37,720 bases of DNA from Paludisphaera soli (GCF_011064595.1 NZ_JAALJI010000040.1:1-37720); one strand, 5' to 3'. Shown: positions 8,055-18,975, counted from the stretch's first letter. The notes: a model not told the origin generated them from the letters alone. Program-made: numbers and translations.

Positions 8055-9245
8055 ATGCCAGGCAACCGCGCGGTGGCGTACGTGGGGCCCAAGAAGGTCG
8101 AGATTCAGAATCTCGACTTCCCGAAACTCGTCGACCCGCGTGGCAAGCCCTGCGAACACGGTGTCATCCTCAAGCTTGTAACCACGAACATCTGCGGGAG
8201 CGACCAGCACATCTACCGGGGCCGCTTCCCGGCCCCCGAGGGGATGATCCTGGGGCACGAGAATACCGGCGAGGTCGTCGAAGTGGGCCGGGACGTGGAG
8301 TTCATCAAGGTAGGCGACCTGGTCTCCGTCCCGTTCAACGTCGCCTGCGGGAGATGTCGCAACTGCCGCGAGCAGCACACGGAGGTCTGCGAGACCACCA
8401 ATCCCGAGATGGCGTGCGGGGCCTATGGCTTCAACCTCGGCGGCTGGCAGGGCGGGCAGGCCGACTACATGATGGTCCCCTACGCCGACTTCCAACTGCT
8501 GAAGTTCCCTGACAGGGACCACGCGATGGCGAAGATCCGGGACCTCACCCTCCTCTCGGACATCCTGCCGACCGCCTACCACGGGTGCGTCGTGGCCAAG
8601 GTCACGACCGGGTCATCGGTGTACATCGCTGGGGCGGGGCCGGTGGGCCGCTGCGCAGCGGCCAGCGCCCGCCTGCTGGGGGCGTCCTGCATCATCGTCG
8701 GCGACTCGAACAAGGAACGGCTGGCGCTGGTGAAGAAGGCCGGGTACGAGGTCGTGGACATCTCCGATAAGGTCCCGCTGCCCGACCAGATCGAGGCCAT
8801 CTTTGGCAAGCGGGCGGTGGATTGCGGCGTGGACTGCGTGGGGTTCGAGGCGCACGGCTACGGCCCGTCCGCCGGGGAGGATCCGGCGGCGGTGATCAAC
8901 GGCCTGCTCGAAGTGGTCCGCGCGCCCGCCGGGCTCGGGCTACCCGGCGTCTACACGGCGGGCGACCCCCAGGCCGAGACGGAGGATCACAAGCGAGGTC
9001 GATACGGCCTCGACTGGGGCAAGCATTGGGCCAAGTCGCCGTCGCTGACGACGGGCCAGTGTCCGGTCATGAAGTACAACCGGGGGCTGATGCAGGCCAT
9101 CCTCTGGGGCCGGATGGACTACCTGGGCGAGGTCGTCAACACCGAGATCATCCCCCTTGAGAAAGCGGTCGAGGCGTATCACATCTTCGACGAGGGCTCG
9201 CCGAAGAAGTTCGTCATCGACCCGCACGGGAGCGTCCGCAAGTAG
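8055..9245 (+). CDS. fdhA: Glutathione-independent formaldehyde dehydrogenase (zinc, NAD+)
   Basis: 396-residue zinc alcohol dehydrogenase-family enzyme that oxidises formaldehyde to formate without glutathione, as in Pseudomonas putida FDH (398 residues). Catalytic zinc ligands are C47 (NICGSDQH) and H68 (GHENTGE). Structural zinc ligands are C98, C101, C104 and C112 (CGRCRNCREQHTEVC). The positions are one residue off the P. putida enzyme. The nucleotide-binding fold is VYIAGAGPVGRCAAASARLLG. The insert around GYGPSAGEDPAAVINGLLEVVRAPAG and the stretch YGLDWGKHWAKSPSLTTGQCPV are hallmarks of this subfamily. ATG at 8055 follows GAGGAGG by seven bases; longer upstream frames have no support. 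It is preceded by a near-consensus sigma-54 promoter and a paired enhancer site, so aldehyde-stress induction through the NtrC-type regulator is proposed. Confidence 0.95.
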   Translation: MPGNRAVAYVGPKKVEIQNLDFPKLVDPRGKPCEHGVILKLVTTNICGSDQHIYRGRFPAPEGMILGHENTGEVVEVGRDVEFIKVGDLVSVPFNVACGRCRNCREQHTEVCETTNPEMACGAYGFNLGGWQGGQADYMMVPYADFQLLKFPDRDHAMAKIRDLTLLSDILPTAYHGCVVAKVTTGSSVYIAGAGPVGRCAAASARLLGASCIIVGDSNKERLALVKKAGYEVVDISDKVPLPDQIEAIFGKRAVDCGVDCVGFEAHGYGPSAGEDPAAVINGLLEVVRAPAGLGLPGVYTAGDPQAETEDHKRGRYGLDWGKHWAKSPSLTTGQCPVMKYNRGLMQAILWGRMDYLGEVVNTEIIPLEKAVEAYHIFDEGSPKKFVIDPHGSVRK

Positions 9246-9479
9246 GACCTGTAAGCCGCTCGCTCGTCGGGAGGGGTTGAGAGAGGTTCAAAAAGAAGCG
9301 AGCTGGAGGCGTAAGGGCCGTACTGGTCCCGTGACGTCCCGGCCGTTCGCACGAGGATGTCTGGGGAGGAGTCGAGGGCGGCCAGAGCCGCTCTCGGGCG
9401 TATCGACGATGCGTCGTCGGCCGTCGCAACGCGATGCCCAGGGGTTGGGCGTCGGTGATTCGTTGAAGGAGGAGCGAGG

Positions 9480-9908
9480 ATGTCCCAGAAAGTAACTGTC
9501 GCCGCCGCCCAGAAAGTGATCGAGGCTTCTCGCAGGCACGCCGAGAAGATCGCCGTGCCGTCGTGCATCGCGGTGGTCGATGCCGGCGCGAACCTCGTCG
9601 CCTTCATCCGCATGGACGGGGCCTGGCTCGGCAGCATCGACATCGCCCAGGACAAGGCATTCACCGCCCGGGCCTTCGACATGCCGACGAAGGAACTGGC
9701 GAGATCGAGCCAGCCGGGCCAGCCCTTGTTCGGGATCAACGCGAGCAACGAGGGCCGGGTGGTGATCTTCGCCGGGGGCATCCCACTGATAGCCGACGGT
9801 CGGGTGGTCGGTGCGGTGGGCTGCAGCGGGGGAACCCCCGACCAGGATCACGAGGTCGCCGAGGCCGGCGTCATGGCGTTCGTCCCCGGGGGAGAGGCCG
9901 GGCGCTGA
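9480..9908 (+). CDS. GlcG/HbpS family protein (DUF336)
   Basis: 142 residues. The family includes the heme-binding HbpS of Streptomyces and GlcG of glycolate clusters; its general role is unclear. Signature segments are A...IEASRRHAEKIAVPSCIAV, DAGANLVAFIRMDGAWLGS, AQDKAFTARAF and the glycine-rich FAGGIPLIADGRVVGAVG followed by CSGGTPDQDHEVAEAG. The length is normal for the family. ATG at 9480 is preceded by GGAGGAG. The gene follows formaldehyde dehydrogenase by 234 bp with no clear terminator between them, so read-through from the sigma-54 promoter is possible. No heme ligand can be assigned from sequence alone. Confidence 0.88.
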   Translation: MSQKVTVAAAQKVIEASRRHAEKIAVPSCIAVVDAGANLVAFIRMDGAWLGSIDIAQDKAFTARAFDMPTKELARSSQPGQPLFGINASNEGRVVIFAGGIPLIADGRVVGAVGCSGGTPDQDHEVAEAGVMAFVPGGEAGR

Positions 9909-9926
9909 CCTTCCTTTCCCTGGCCC

Positions 9927-9952
9927 GGGGTCGCCATCACGGGGCGGACCCC
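9927..9952 (+). terminator. Hairpin after the GlcG-like gene
   Basis: Inverted repeat ggggtc / gacccc with a 14-base loop, 18 bases past the stop at 9908. There is no T tract, so this is a weak candidate. Confidence 0.3.
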
Positions 9953-10037
9953 GTACCTTCGAGGCCCACGACAGCCGGGTCGCGTCTCGGAGCGATCGAG
10001 CACCCTGCGGGGAATCAGCGGTAGGAATGCCAGACAC

Positions 10038-10469
10038 GTGTCCGTTCCCCTCGCTGATCCGATTACGACCCGGCTGACAGGGGCGACCCCGGCGACGATC
10101 ACAGGGGGGATTACTGGACCATTTCGCCTACGACCCGAGCACGAACTGGTCCTGGCGGTGGTCCCAGGGGCGCGGGTCACCGGGACCGCCGAGGAGGACT
10201 TCACCGAGGCCAAGGGCCGCCTCCACGAGCGGTCGCCCGTGCGCCTGGTCGGCGACGAACACCCGGTCGACGAGCCGGTCGTCGGTGAGATGTTTGGACG
10301 ACGCCCCCGTATGTACCGGATGTTCCGCGACATGCAGGACGACCGCTTCGACGGCGTCCTGAAGCCCTCACGGGCAGGGGGCATGACCGACGGATTGCCG
10401 CCGTCTCGACCCGCGGCGGCGGTCGGTCATGAAGCCGGGAGGGCAGGCGCCCGCGGCCATCCGAAATGA
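10038..10469 (+). pseudogene. Possible decayed DDE transposase fragment
   Basis: An open frame of 143 residues. Residues 32-88 (from ELVLAVVPGARV through VRLVGDEHPVDEPVVGEMFGR) look like a degraded form of a transposase segment with the pattern VVSVVPGKR...EDF...R...L..SDEYPAY..AI...YG. The conserved SDEYPAY is altered to GDEHPVD and the flanks are unrelated, so it would be a dead fragment. Start and end are arbitrary. The recognition comes from memory of family sequences and is not certain; the frame may also be fortuitous in this GC-rich DNA. Confidence 0.35.
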
Positions 10470-10571
10470 GGGGGTCGTCCCGGACATGAGGCGAACCAGG
10501 TCACAGCCTGTCCGGCCTTCGAGACGACCGTCCGAGGGGATGGAGGCCGCACGACCCATTTGACGAAGGCC

Positions 10572-10589
10572 GGGTCGCGGCCCCGACCC
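10572..10589 (-). terminator. Hairpin just downstream of the hybrid kinase gene
   Basis: Perfect 6-bp arms gggtcg / cgaccc with a 6-base loop, 4 bases past the stop (10593) of the minus-strand kinase gene. It is GC-rich with no T tract. Confidence 0.4.
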
Positions 10590-10592
10590 CTG

Positions 10593-13500
10593 TCAGGGCT
10601 CGGCCCTCCAGCCGGGGCCTTCCGCGATCTGCGCGTGGAATTGCAGGCCCTCGTACGAGATGTCGGCGACCTCCAGGATGAGCCCCCGGAGGATCGGTCC
10701 GAGCCGTGCCACGAGGGGCCTCGCCTCGTCGAGCCGTCCGCGGGCCGCATGATCTTCGAGGTCCGACGCCACCTCGCCGGCGGCCGTGGAGAACACCGAC
10801 AACAGCCCGCAGAGCTTGTGAGCGGCCTCGCGGAGCCGGGGTGCATCGCGGGCCCGCGAGGCATCGGTCACCTCGGCCAGCCGGGCCGGCGCGTAGGCCT
10901 GGAAGTCCTGGCGTAACGCACGCAGCCCGGCTTCGTTGCCGCACGCAGCCAGCAAGGTGGCCGGGTCGAGGAGACTCGCGCGGTCCCCGGTCTCCAGTCG
11001 GGAAGCGTCGCCGCCGACTGCGAGCCGGCCGATGGTCGCGCACAGTTCCGCGGCCCGGACCGGCTTCGCGAGGTAGTCGTCCATGCCGGCCGCGAGGCAC
11101 CTCTCGCGGTCTTCCTTCCCCGCGCGCGCCGTCAACGCGATGATCGGCAAATGCCCCCCGGTCGCCTGCTCGCTCCGTCGGATCTCCTGCACGACCTGGA
11201 AGCCGTCGAGCTCCGGCATGTGGAGGTCCAGGAGTAGGAGGTCGGAGGCCTCTCCGACCGCCAGTTCCAGCGCCTCCCGGCCATCGGCTGCAACCCGCAC
11301 GGCGTGACCCCACCTGGTCAGCAGCCGCTCCAGGTGTCGTGAGTTGAACTCGCTGTCCTCGGCCACCAGGATGCGCAGAGGGGCCGCGACGGGGGTCGGT
11401 ATCGCCGCCCCGTGCAGCACGTCCGACGGCTGGGCGACGACTCGATCAAGGGGACCCGGCCGCCGCGCGAACTGCGCCGTGAAGGAGAAGGTGCTGCCCC
11501 GCCCCGGCTCGCTCTCCACGCCGATCGTTCCGCCCATAGAGCCGACCAGCCGCGCGGCGATGGTCAGGCCCAACCCGGTGCCGCCGTACCTCCGCGTGGT
11601 GCTGCTATCCACCTGCTCGAAGGCCCGGAAGATCCGCTCCCGCCCGTCGGGCGGGATGCCGATGCCGGTGTCCATCACCCGAAAGAGGAGGGCGGCCTTC
11701 CACTCGGGCGCGGGGCCGTCGGCGCCTTCCACCCGCACGGACACTCGTCCTTGATCGGTGAACTTGATCGCGTTCCCGATCAGGTTGAGCAGCACCTGCC
11801 GCAGCCGGCCCGCGTCGCCGACCAGGGGGTCGGGCACGTCCGACGACACGTCGCAGGCCAGCTCCAGCCCCTTGGGACGGGCCCTCACGACCAGTGTCCG
11901 CACGATGTCGCTCAGCGCTCCGCGGAGCGAAAAGTCGGACTGGTTCAGCTCCAGCTTGCCGGACTCGATCCTCGAATAGTCGAGCAGGTCGTCGATGAGG
12001 CCGAGGAGGCTGTCAGTGGCGGACTTGACGGTCTCCAGGCATTCCCGCTGGTCGTCGGCCAGGGGGGTGTCGAGCACGAGCTCGGTCATGCCGAGGATGG
12101 CGCCGAAGGGTGTGCGGATCTCGTGGCTGACGTTCGCCAGGAATTCGTCCTTGGCCCGGTTCGCCGCCTCGGCAGCCGCCTTGGCCTGCCGCAGTTCCTC
12201 CACGGCCTGCGCCCGCTCGATCCAGTCCGCGGCCTGGCGGGCGAGCAGGTCGAGGACGTGGAGGTCCCGGTCCGACGGGACGCGCGGCGTACGGTAGTGC
12301 GTGGACAGCATCCCGACGAGCTGCCCGGACCGGCCGACGAGGGGGGTGGATTGGACGGCCCGCACGCCGGCGCCGAGCAACACGTCCAGGGCCAGCGTCC
12401 CCTCGAACGCCAGGCTCGCGGTGACGTCGCCGAGGACGACCCGCTCGCGACTGCGCATGGCGGAGCCGCAGGCCGCCTGCCCATCGTGAACGACATTGAA
12501 AAACTCGAGGAACGGCGCCTCAAAGCCGCGGCTGGCCACGATCCGGAGCGTCGAGCAGCCCCTGTCGAGTAACTGGATGTTGCCCATGTCGGCGGCGGTG
12601 ACGGCGATGGCGGCGTCCACGATCTCCAGCAGGAGCGAGGTCGTGTCGCCATCCTGCGACAGCCGGGTGCTCACCTCCTGGAGTCGTTCCATGCCGATCA
12701 GCTCGGCGGCCAGCCGCGCCTCGCTCTCGCGCAGCGACTCTTCAGCTATCTTACGTCCGGTGATGTCCCTCGCGATCCCGATGAGCCCGTGCGGCCGTCC
12801 CGCGGTGTCCGTGACGCGGCGGACGTGAGCGTCGATCCATAACGGGGAGCCGTCCTTGCGGTGGTCCAGATACTCCCCGACCCACTCTGCGCCCGCGGCG
12901 CGGGAGTGGATCAGATCGGCGATCCACGCCCGCCCCGGCTCTGGGAAACGGTCGCCGTAGGGGCGTCCCATCATCTCCGCCGCGGTCCACCCGAAGAGGC
13001 GGGTAGCCCCCTCATTCCAGAACGTGATGGTCCCCTCGAGGTCGGTGGCGATGACCGAGTCGCTGACGTTGGACAGCACCATGGCGTCCCGGTGCAGCGC
13101 CTCCTGGGCCTGCGTCCGCTCGGTGACGTCCTGCAGCAGCGCCACGAAGTAATCAACCGAACCGTCCTCGCGCCTCAGGCACTTCAAGGAGATGGTGGTG
13201 TCGATGGTTCGGCCGTCCTTGCGGATCCACCGCTTGTCCATCGTGTAGCCGTCGATCTCCCCGCCCATGACCCGGTCGAAGTGGGCGACGTCGGCGTCCA
13301 GATCGTCCGGGTGGGTCATCTCGGACCAGGTCTTCCGCAAGAGCTCCTGACGCGTGTACCCGAGAATCCGACAGATCTCGTCGTTGACCTCCAGACATCC
13401 CATGGTCGGGGAGGTGATCGCCATGCCGATCAGCCCGAGTTCGAAGTATCGCCGGAAGCGCTCCTCGCTCTGGCGTAAGGCCTGCTCGGCGAGCCGGCGC

Positions 13501-16142
13501 TCGGTGATGTCGCGGAGATGGACGGCGACCCCCCCCTCGGGCATCGGGAAGGCCCTGTTCTCGAACCACCGCCCTCTGCCGTCGTCTTGCCCCTCGAACT
13601 CGCTCATCACCCGCTCGGCTGCCGCCCGGCGCAACTGCCGCTCCACCTCGTGGCCCTCCCCGGACGGGACCTCGTCCCAGACGCACTTGCCGAGCAAGTC
13701 CGAGCGCGTCCGGCCGAGCAGGGCCTCGGCCGGGGTGTTGATGAAGGTGTAGCGCCACACCCGGTCGAGCGTGATCAGACCGTCCGGGATGCTCTCCATG
13801 AGGTGGGTGACCCGCTCCCCGGCTTCGCGGCGGACGCGGGCCATCTCCAGGTTGGCGCCGACGCGTGCCAGCAGCTCGCGGGCGCTGAACGGCTTGACCA
13901 GGTAGTCGTCCGCACCGGCCTCCAGGCCCTCCACGCGCGACTCCTCGCCGGCGCGGGCCGACAGGAGGACCACCGGGATCGCTCGAGTCGCGGGATCGGC
14001 TCGCATCGCGTTCAGGAGGCCGAAGCCGTCGAGGCGCGGCATCATCACGTCGGACAGCACCAGGTCCGGCGGGCGGGCGCGGGCGGCCTCCAGCGCCGCC
14101 TCGCCGTCCAGTACGGCTTCCACCTCGTAACGCTCGCCCAGCAGCCGGCGGACGTACTGCCGCATGTCCGCGTTGTCGTCGGCCAAGAGGATGCGCGGCC
14201 GCTTCGCGACGACTTCGTCCGGTGCCCCTGCGCCGGCCGGTCGCGAGGCGGAGGCCCCCGGCGGGAACGCCTCGCGGGCGTTCCCGACCGTGCCCGGGAA
14301 CGCTCGGGACGTCTCTTCGTCGGGCAGCCAGCGGAGCGCCTCCTCGACGAAGGCGCCCGCCCCGACCGCCTTCGCACTGAGCGCGCGGGGCACGCCGACC
14401 CGATCGGCCGGCAGGTGGGCCGCCCCTAACGGGATCGTGACGGAGAAGATGCTGCCTCCTCCGACGGTGCTCTCCACCCGCACCGAGCCGCCGTGCAGTC
14501 TCACGAGCTCCTGCACCAAGGCGAGGCCGATGCCCGTCCCCTCGTGCGTCCGGCCGCCCGCCCCCTCGACCCGGTGGAATCGCTCGAAGATGCGGGGCAG
14601 TTCCTCGGCCGGGATGCCGGTCCCGGTGTCGCGGACGGTCAGCTCCGCCGCGACGCCGGCGGCTCGGAGGCCGACGGCGATCGCCCCCTCGAGGGTGAAC
14701 TTGAAGGCGTTGGAGACGAGGTTCAGGACGACCTGCTCCCACATGTCGCGGTCCACGTAAACTGGCTCGGGCAGCGGCGGGCAGTCCACGACCAGACTCA
14801 GCCCGGCCTTCTCGCATGCCGAGCGGAAGTTGCTGGCCAGTTCCGCGGTCAGCGTCGCCAGGTCGATCGGCTCGTAGGACGCCTGGACTCGGCCCGCCTC
14901 GATCCGCGAGAAGTCCAGCAGGGTGTTGACCAGCTTCAGCAGCCTCAGGCTGCTGCGGTGGGCGGTCTGCAGCCGCTCCCGCTGCACGGCGGGCAGGGGG
15001 GCGGCCGTGTCCGCCAGTGCGTCCTCGACCGGGCCGAGTATCAGGGTCAGCGGGGTTCGGAACTCGTGCGACACGTTTGAGAAGAACGCCGTCTTCGCCC
15101 GGTCGAGCTCCGCCAGGGCCTCGGCCCGCATCTTCTCCTCCTCGTAGGCGCGGGCGTTGGCGATCGCGGTGCCGATCTGGCCCGCGACCAGCTCCAGGAA
15201 CGCGCCGTACTGCTCATCCAACCTCAGCCGGGCGCTCACGCCGGCCACGAGCAGACCGGCCGGCTGGTGTGCCTTGGTCGATGGGATCGGTAGCACGACG
15301 GCCGAGGTCGGCCGGTCCGACCAGGGCCCCTGCGGGACGGTCCCGAAGCGGTCCGAGATGTCGGAGACGACCCGCGAGGCCTCGGACCCGAGCACCTCGG
15401 CGAGCGGCCAGCCGTGGCCCCCGTCGTCGATGCCGAGGATTCGCGGACGGATCGCCTCGCACTCGTCCACTCCGCTCGAGGCCGCCAGGGAGATGCACCG
15501 GCCGTCGGCATCGGCCAGATAGATCAGGCTGAACGGGATGTCCTTGTCGTGGGATTCCAGCGTCTTCGCCGCGACAACGCATGCCTCCTCGGCGGTTTTC
15601 GCCTCGGCGGCATGGGCCCCGAGGTCGCGGAGGACGGCCACCCGGCGCTCGCCGACCACCTTCCCGGTGATCTCGTGCACGGTGCCGAACACCCCCCCGA
15701 TGCCGCTGGGCACGCCGTCATCGGGTACGGGGCTGTAGGCGATCGTGAAATGGGTCTCCTCCGGCGTGCCGTAGCGATTGATCTCCAGGTGGATGTCCTC
15801 CTGCCACGTCGCCGGGCCGCCGTGGAAGGGCGAGTCGATGAGCGGGCCGATGACGCGCCAGATCTCGGACCAGCATTCCGCGGCTGGCTGCCCCATCGAG
15901 CCCGGGTGCTTGCCGCCGAGGATCGACCGCGAGGCGTCGTTGTAGAACTGGACGTAGCGTGGCCCCCACCAGAGGAAGAGCTGGAAGCGGTTGACCAGGA
16001 GGAGTCGCACCATGGTGCGGAGGGCGAGCGACCAGCCCGCGACGGGGCCGATCGGCGTCGCCGACCAGTCGATGGAACGCATCAGCGCGGCCATTTCGCC
16101 GTCGCCAGCCAGGCAATCAGCATGCAGGTCGCGACGTCCCAT
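10593..16142 (-). CDS. Giant hybrid sensor histidine kinase with two kinase cores, two receivers and Hpt
   Basis: 1849 residues, cytoplasmic (no membrane segments seen). Order: PAS-like N-terminus (WSLALRTMVRLLLVNRFQLFLWWG type, about 20-165), GAF (about 190-320), HisKA 1 with SHEFRTP near 356, HATPase 1 (NLVSNAFKF near 474; GTGIP near 510), and receiver 1 (ADDNADMRQ near 650; phospho-Asp in LSDVMMPRLDG near 697; LVKPF near 747). Then come three PAS domains (about 780-1140), a second GAF (about 1155-1290), HisKA 2 with SHEIRTPFGAILGM near 1339, HATPase 2 (NLIGNAIKFTD near 1457), receiver 2 (AEDSEFNSRHL near 1590; LLDLHMPELDG near 1639) and a C-terminal Hpt domain with AAHKLCGLL near 1772. ATG at 16142 is chosen because AAGAAGGA precedes it; an upstream TTG (16184) is less likely. 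It diverges from the NtrC-type regulator at 16640, its probable phosphorelay partner through Hpt. The stimulus is unknown. Confidence 0.93.
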   Translation of the reverse strand: MGRRDLHADCLAGDGEMAALMRSIDWSATPIGPVAGWSLALRTMVRLLLVNRFQLFLWWGPRYVQFYNDASRSILGGKHPGSMGQPAAECWSEIWRVIGPLIDSPFHGGPATWQEDIHLEINRYGTPEETHFTIAYSPVPDDGVPSGIGGVFGTVHEITGKVVGERRVAVLRDLGAHAAEAKTAEEACVVAAKTLESHDKDIPFSLIYLADADGRCISLAASSGVDECEAIRPRILGIDDGGHGWPLAEVLGSEASRVVSDISDRFGTVPQGPWSDRPTSAVVLPIPSTKAHQPAGLLVAGVSARLRLDEQYGAFLELVAGQIGTAIANARAYEEEKMRAEALAELDRAKTAFFSNVSHEFRTPLTLILGPVEDALADTAAPLPAVQRERLQTAHRSSLRLLKLVNTLLDFSRIEAGRVQASYEPIDLATLTAELASNFRSACEKAGLSLVVDCPPLPEPVYVDRDMWEQVVLNLVSNAFKFTLEGAIAVGLRAAGVAAELTVRDTGTGIPAEELPRIFERFHRVEGAGGRTHEGTGIGLALVQELVRLHGGSVRVESTVGGGSIFSVTIPLGAAHLPADRVGVPRALSAKAVGAGAFVEEALRWLPDEETSRAFPGTVGNAREAFPPGASASRPAGAGAPDEVVAKRPRILLADDNADMRQYVRRLLGERYEVEAVLDGEAALEAARARPPDLVLSDVMMPRLDGFGLLNAMRADPATRAIPVVLLSARAGEESRVEGLEAGADDYLVKPFSARELLARVGANLEMARVRREAGERVTHLMESIPDGLITLDRVWRYTFINTPAEALLGRTRSDLLGKCVWDEVPSGEGHEVERQLRRAAAERVMSEFEGQDDGRGRWFENRAFPMPEGGVAVHLRDITERRLAEQALRQSEERFRRYFELGLIGMAITSPTMGCLEVNDEICRILGYTRQELLRKTWSEMTHPDDLDADVAHFDRVMGGEIDGYTMDKRWIRKDGRTIDTTISLKCLRREDGSVDYFVALLQDVTERTQAQEALHRDAMVLSNVSDSVIATDLEGTITFWNEGATRLFGWTAAEMMGRPYGDRFPEPGRAWIADLIHSRAAGAEWVGEYLDHRKDGSPLWIDAHVRRVTDTAGRPHGLIGIARDITGRKIAEESLRESEARLAAELIGMERLQEVSTRLSQDGDTTSLLLEIVDAAIAVTAADMGNIQLLDRGCSTLRIVASRGFEAPFLEFFNVVHDGQAACGSAMRSRERVVLGDVTASLAFEGTLALDVLLGAGVRAVQSTPLVGRSGQLVGMLSTHYRTPRVPSDRDLHVLDLLARQAADWIERAQAVEELRQAKAAAEAANRAKDEFLANVSHEIRTPFGAILGMTELVLDTPLADDQRECLETVKSATDSLLGLIDDLLDYSRIESGKLELNQSDFSLRGALSDIVRTLVVRARPKGLELACDVSSDVPDPLVGDAGRLRQVLLNLIGNAIKFTDQGRVSVRVEGADGPAPEWKAALLFRVMDTGIGIPPDGRERIFRAFEQVDSSTTRRYGGTGLGLTIAARLVGSMGGTIGVESEPGRGSTFSFTAQFARRPGPLDRVVAQPSDVLHGAAIPTPVAAPLRILVAEDSEFNSRHLERLLTRWGHAVRVAADGREALELAVGEASDLLLLDLHMPELDGFQVVQEIRRSEQATGGHLPIIALTARAGKEDRERCLAAGMDDYLAKPVRAAELCATIGRLAVGGDASRLETGDRASLLDPATLLAACGNEAGLRALRQDFQAYAPARLAEVTDASRARDAPRLREAAHKLCGLLSVFSTAAGEVASDLEDHAARGRLDEARPLVARLGPILRGLILEVADISYEGLQFHAQIAEGPGWRAEP

Positions 16143-16639
16143 CGGTATGTCCTTCTTCGGGCCGCGTCCTCGTAAGCCTCCCAAGTTCGGAAGAAACGCC
16201 AGTGTACCCTGTCAAGCCCCTTCGGTTCGCCCCCCCCTGGGATGGAATGATTTCCGCAGCTTGTGATCCAGTTCGCTCTCAACCGGGTGGCCGACTTGAT
16301 TGCGGCGAGCGAGGGATCGTGGTATAAAATTCCATTAAGAACGAGATGAGGGGGATTTATGTCGAATTTTCATCCCAAGATTCTACCTCACCCTCGTCGC
16401 CTGACCTCCCCGCAGGAGGCGTGACGAGTGGATGCTCGTCGCTCCCCCGGCCATCGATCGGATCTCGAACGACCCCAGGCGACTGCGACATGGGCCAATC
16501 CCCCATGCCTGTCAGGATTCCGAGAGCCGTCCCCGGGCCCATGCCGGCGACAGGCTGCGAGCGACCTCCTCCCGGCGGAGGCCAACCGTCGCCATCCACC
16601 GACTCGAATCCCCCGGGCCCATCGTTATGGCGCACCTCC
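16143..16639. other. Divergent intergenic region between hybrid kinase and NtrC-type regulator
   Basis: 497 bases without a convincing gene. An AT-rich stretch with TATAAA (about 16323-16328) may hold a -10-like element for the plus strand, but no well-spaced -35 box is seen. A long imperfect hairpin lies at 16393-16428: ctcgtcgcct pairs with aggc-gt-gacgag with a 2-base bulge, and has an inner cct/agg stem. It would fall in the leader of the regulator transcript. No paired GACA-N3-TGTC sites occur here. Confidence 0.4.
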
Positions 16640-18025
<1,386 letters not shown>

Positions 18026-18120
18026 CATCCTCGCTTGAGCGGCTCGTGCCACTTCCTCACCGCGGCCGCCCTGGGTTTCCTGGAGCAATCGGCGCTTCCT
18101 GGGTCGCTGACTCGCGAGGC

Positions 18121-18160
18121 GACAATCTGTCCGTCGTCCCCGAGCGAGCGACATTCTGTC
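18121..18160. promoter_or_regulatory. Paired GACA-N3-TGTC enhancer sites upstream of hsp20
   Basis: GACAATCTGTC (18121-18131) and GACATTCTGTC (18150-18160) have centres 29 bp apart, 174 and 145 bp upstream of the -12 GC at 18300. The second lies in a longer palindrome GCGACA-TTC-TGTCGC (18148-18162). A further half-site-like acaaaatctgtcc follows near 18221-18233. Confidence 0.62.
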
Positions 18161-18286
18161 GCACTCCCGCATTGGTCGACGTGCCAGCGAGCGGGCGTTC
18201 CGCGCGTCGGACGCGGCGTTACAAAATCTGTCCAGTAAAGGGCTTGGCGACCAACCCCGCTGTCGAAGCGCGGTGTGGGCCCGTTC

Positions 18287-18302
18287 GGGCACATCTCTTG
18301 CG
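18287..18302 (+). promoter_or_regulatory. Putative sigma-54 -24/-12 promoter of hsp20
   Basis: GGGCACATCTCTTGCG keeps GGCAC in the -24 box and TTGC in the -12 box with GG-N10-GC spacing. Predicted start is near 18313, leaving an unusually long leader of about 200 bases before the ATG at 18511. The gene for a sigma-54 activator ends 262 bp upstream. Confidence 0.6.
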
Positions 18303-18510
18303 TTGGTCGAGTTCATGGGCGGAGGGCCGGCAAGGGTCGATCGGCCGGGTCGATCGCGAGGGGACTGAGCCGAGCCCGCCCGGTCGCGAGACGGCGGATG
18401 TCGTCCGTTCCCCGTGCTCCCAGCTTCAGCGGCTCGACCGTCGGACCTGAGCCCGGCCGTCATTCCCATCTCGTAAACGCCCATCAACCCGCTTCGGGAG
18501 GACAGCCGCC

Positions 18511-18975
18511 ATGGCGATCCTACGCTGGGAACCACTCCGCGAGATGGTGAACCTTCGCGACGCGATGAACGCGCTGTTACAGGAGAGCTTCGTCCGCCCC
18601 ACCGGACTGCTGGCCCGCGGCGGCCCCACGATACTCCCCCTGGACGTCTTCGAGGACGAGAACGAGTTCGTCGTCAAGGCATTGTTGCCGGGCGTGCGTC
18701 CCGAGGACGTCCACATGACGGCCCACGGCGACACGCCGACGACCCGCGGGGAGATCAAGACCGTGGAGGAAAAGCAGGACGAGCGGTATCACCTGCGCGA
18801 GCGCCGCTACGGCCGGTTCCAGCGTGTGGCGAGCCTCTCGACCCCGATCGACGCCAGTCAGGTCCAGGCCCAGCATGAGGACGGCGTTTCGATGCTGAGG
18901 CTGCCCAAGGCCGAGGAGGCCAGGCCCAAGGAGATCAAAATGGGCGGCCCGGGTTCGGCCGGGAGGTCTCAGTGA
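18511..18975 (+). CDS. Hsp20/alpha-crystallin family small heat-shock protein
   Basis: 154 residues. Small heat-shock proteins form oligomers that hold unfolding proteins for DnaK and other refolding machines. The N-terminal WEPLREMVNLRDAMNALLQESF and the alpha-crystallin domain (about 43-140) are typical: LDVFEDENEFVVKALLPGVRPEDV, then YHLRERRYGRFQRVASLSTPIDASQ and DGVSMLRLPKAEEARPKEIKM. The usual V.GD.LTI.GE strand reads HGDTPTTRGEIK, and the usual DGVL.L.LPK reads DGVSMLRLPK; both are mild departures from the family. The C-terminal I-x-I-like oligomerisation motif is IKM, so it is weak. ATG at 18511 follows GGGAGGA. Its upstream region holds a sigma-54-like promoter and paired enhancer sites. 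Confidence 0.92.
   Translation: MAILRWEPLREMVNLRDAMNALLQESFVRPTGLLARGGPTILPLDVFEDENEFVVKALLPGVRPEDVHMTAHGDTPTTRGEIKTVEEKQDERYHLRERRYGRFQRVASLSTPIDASQVQAQHEDGVSMLRLPKAEEARPKEIKMGGPGSAGRSQ

Noticed and set aside
10033-10042. Perfect palindrome GACACGTGTC
   Set aside because: It resembles the enhancer dyads but the spacer is 2 bases, it has no partner 30 bp away and no sigma-54 element follows.
16255-16270. TGGATCACAAGCTGCG, a sigma-54-like element upstream of the hybrid kinase (minus strand)
   Set aside because: GG-N10-GC spacing is present but the -24 and -12 boxes are weak and no dyad pair lies at the expected distance; such matches are common by chance in GC-rich DNA.
16291-16306. TGGCCGACTTGATTGC upstream of the NtrC-type regulator
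   Set aside because: The GG to GC spacing is 11, not 10, which normally abolishes sigma-54 recognition.
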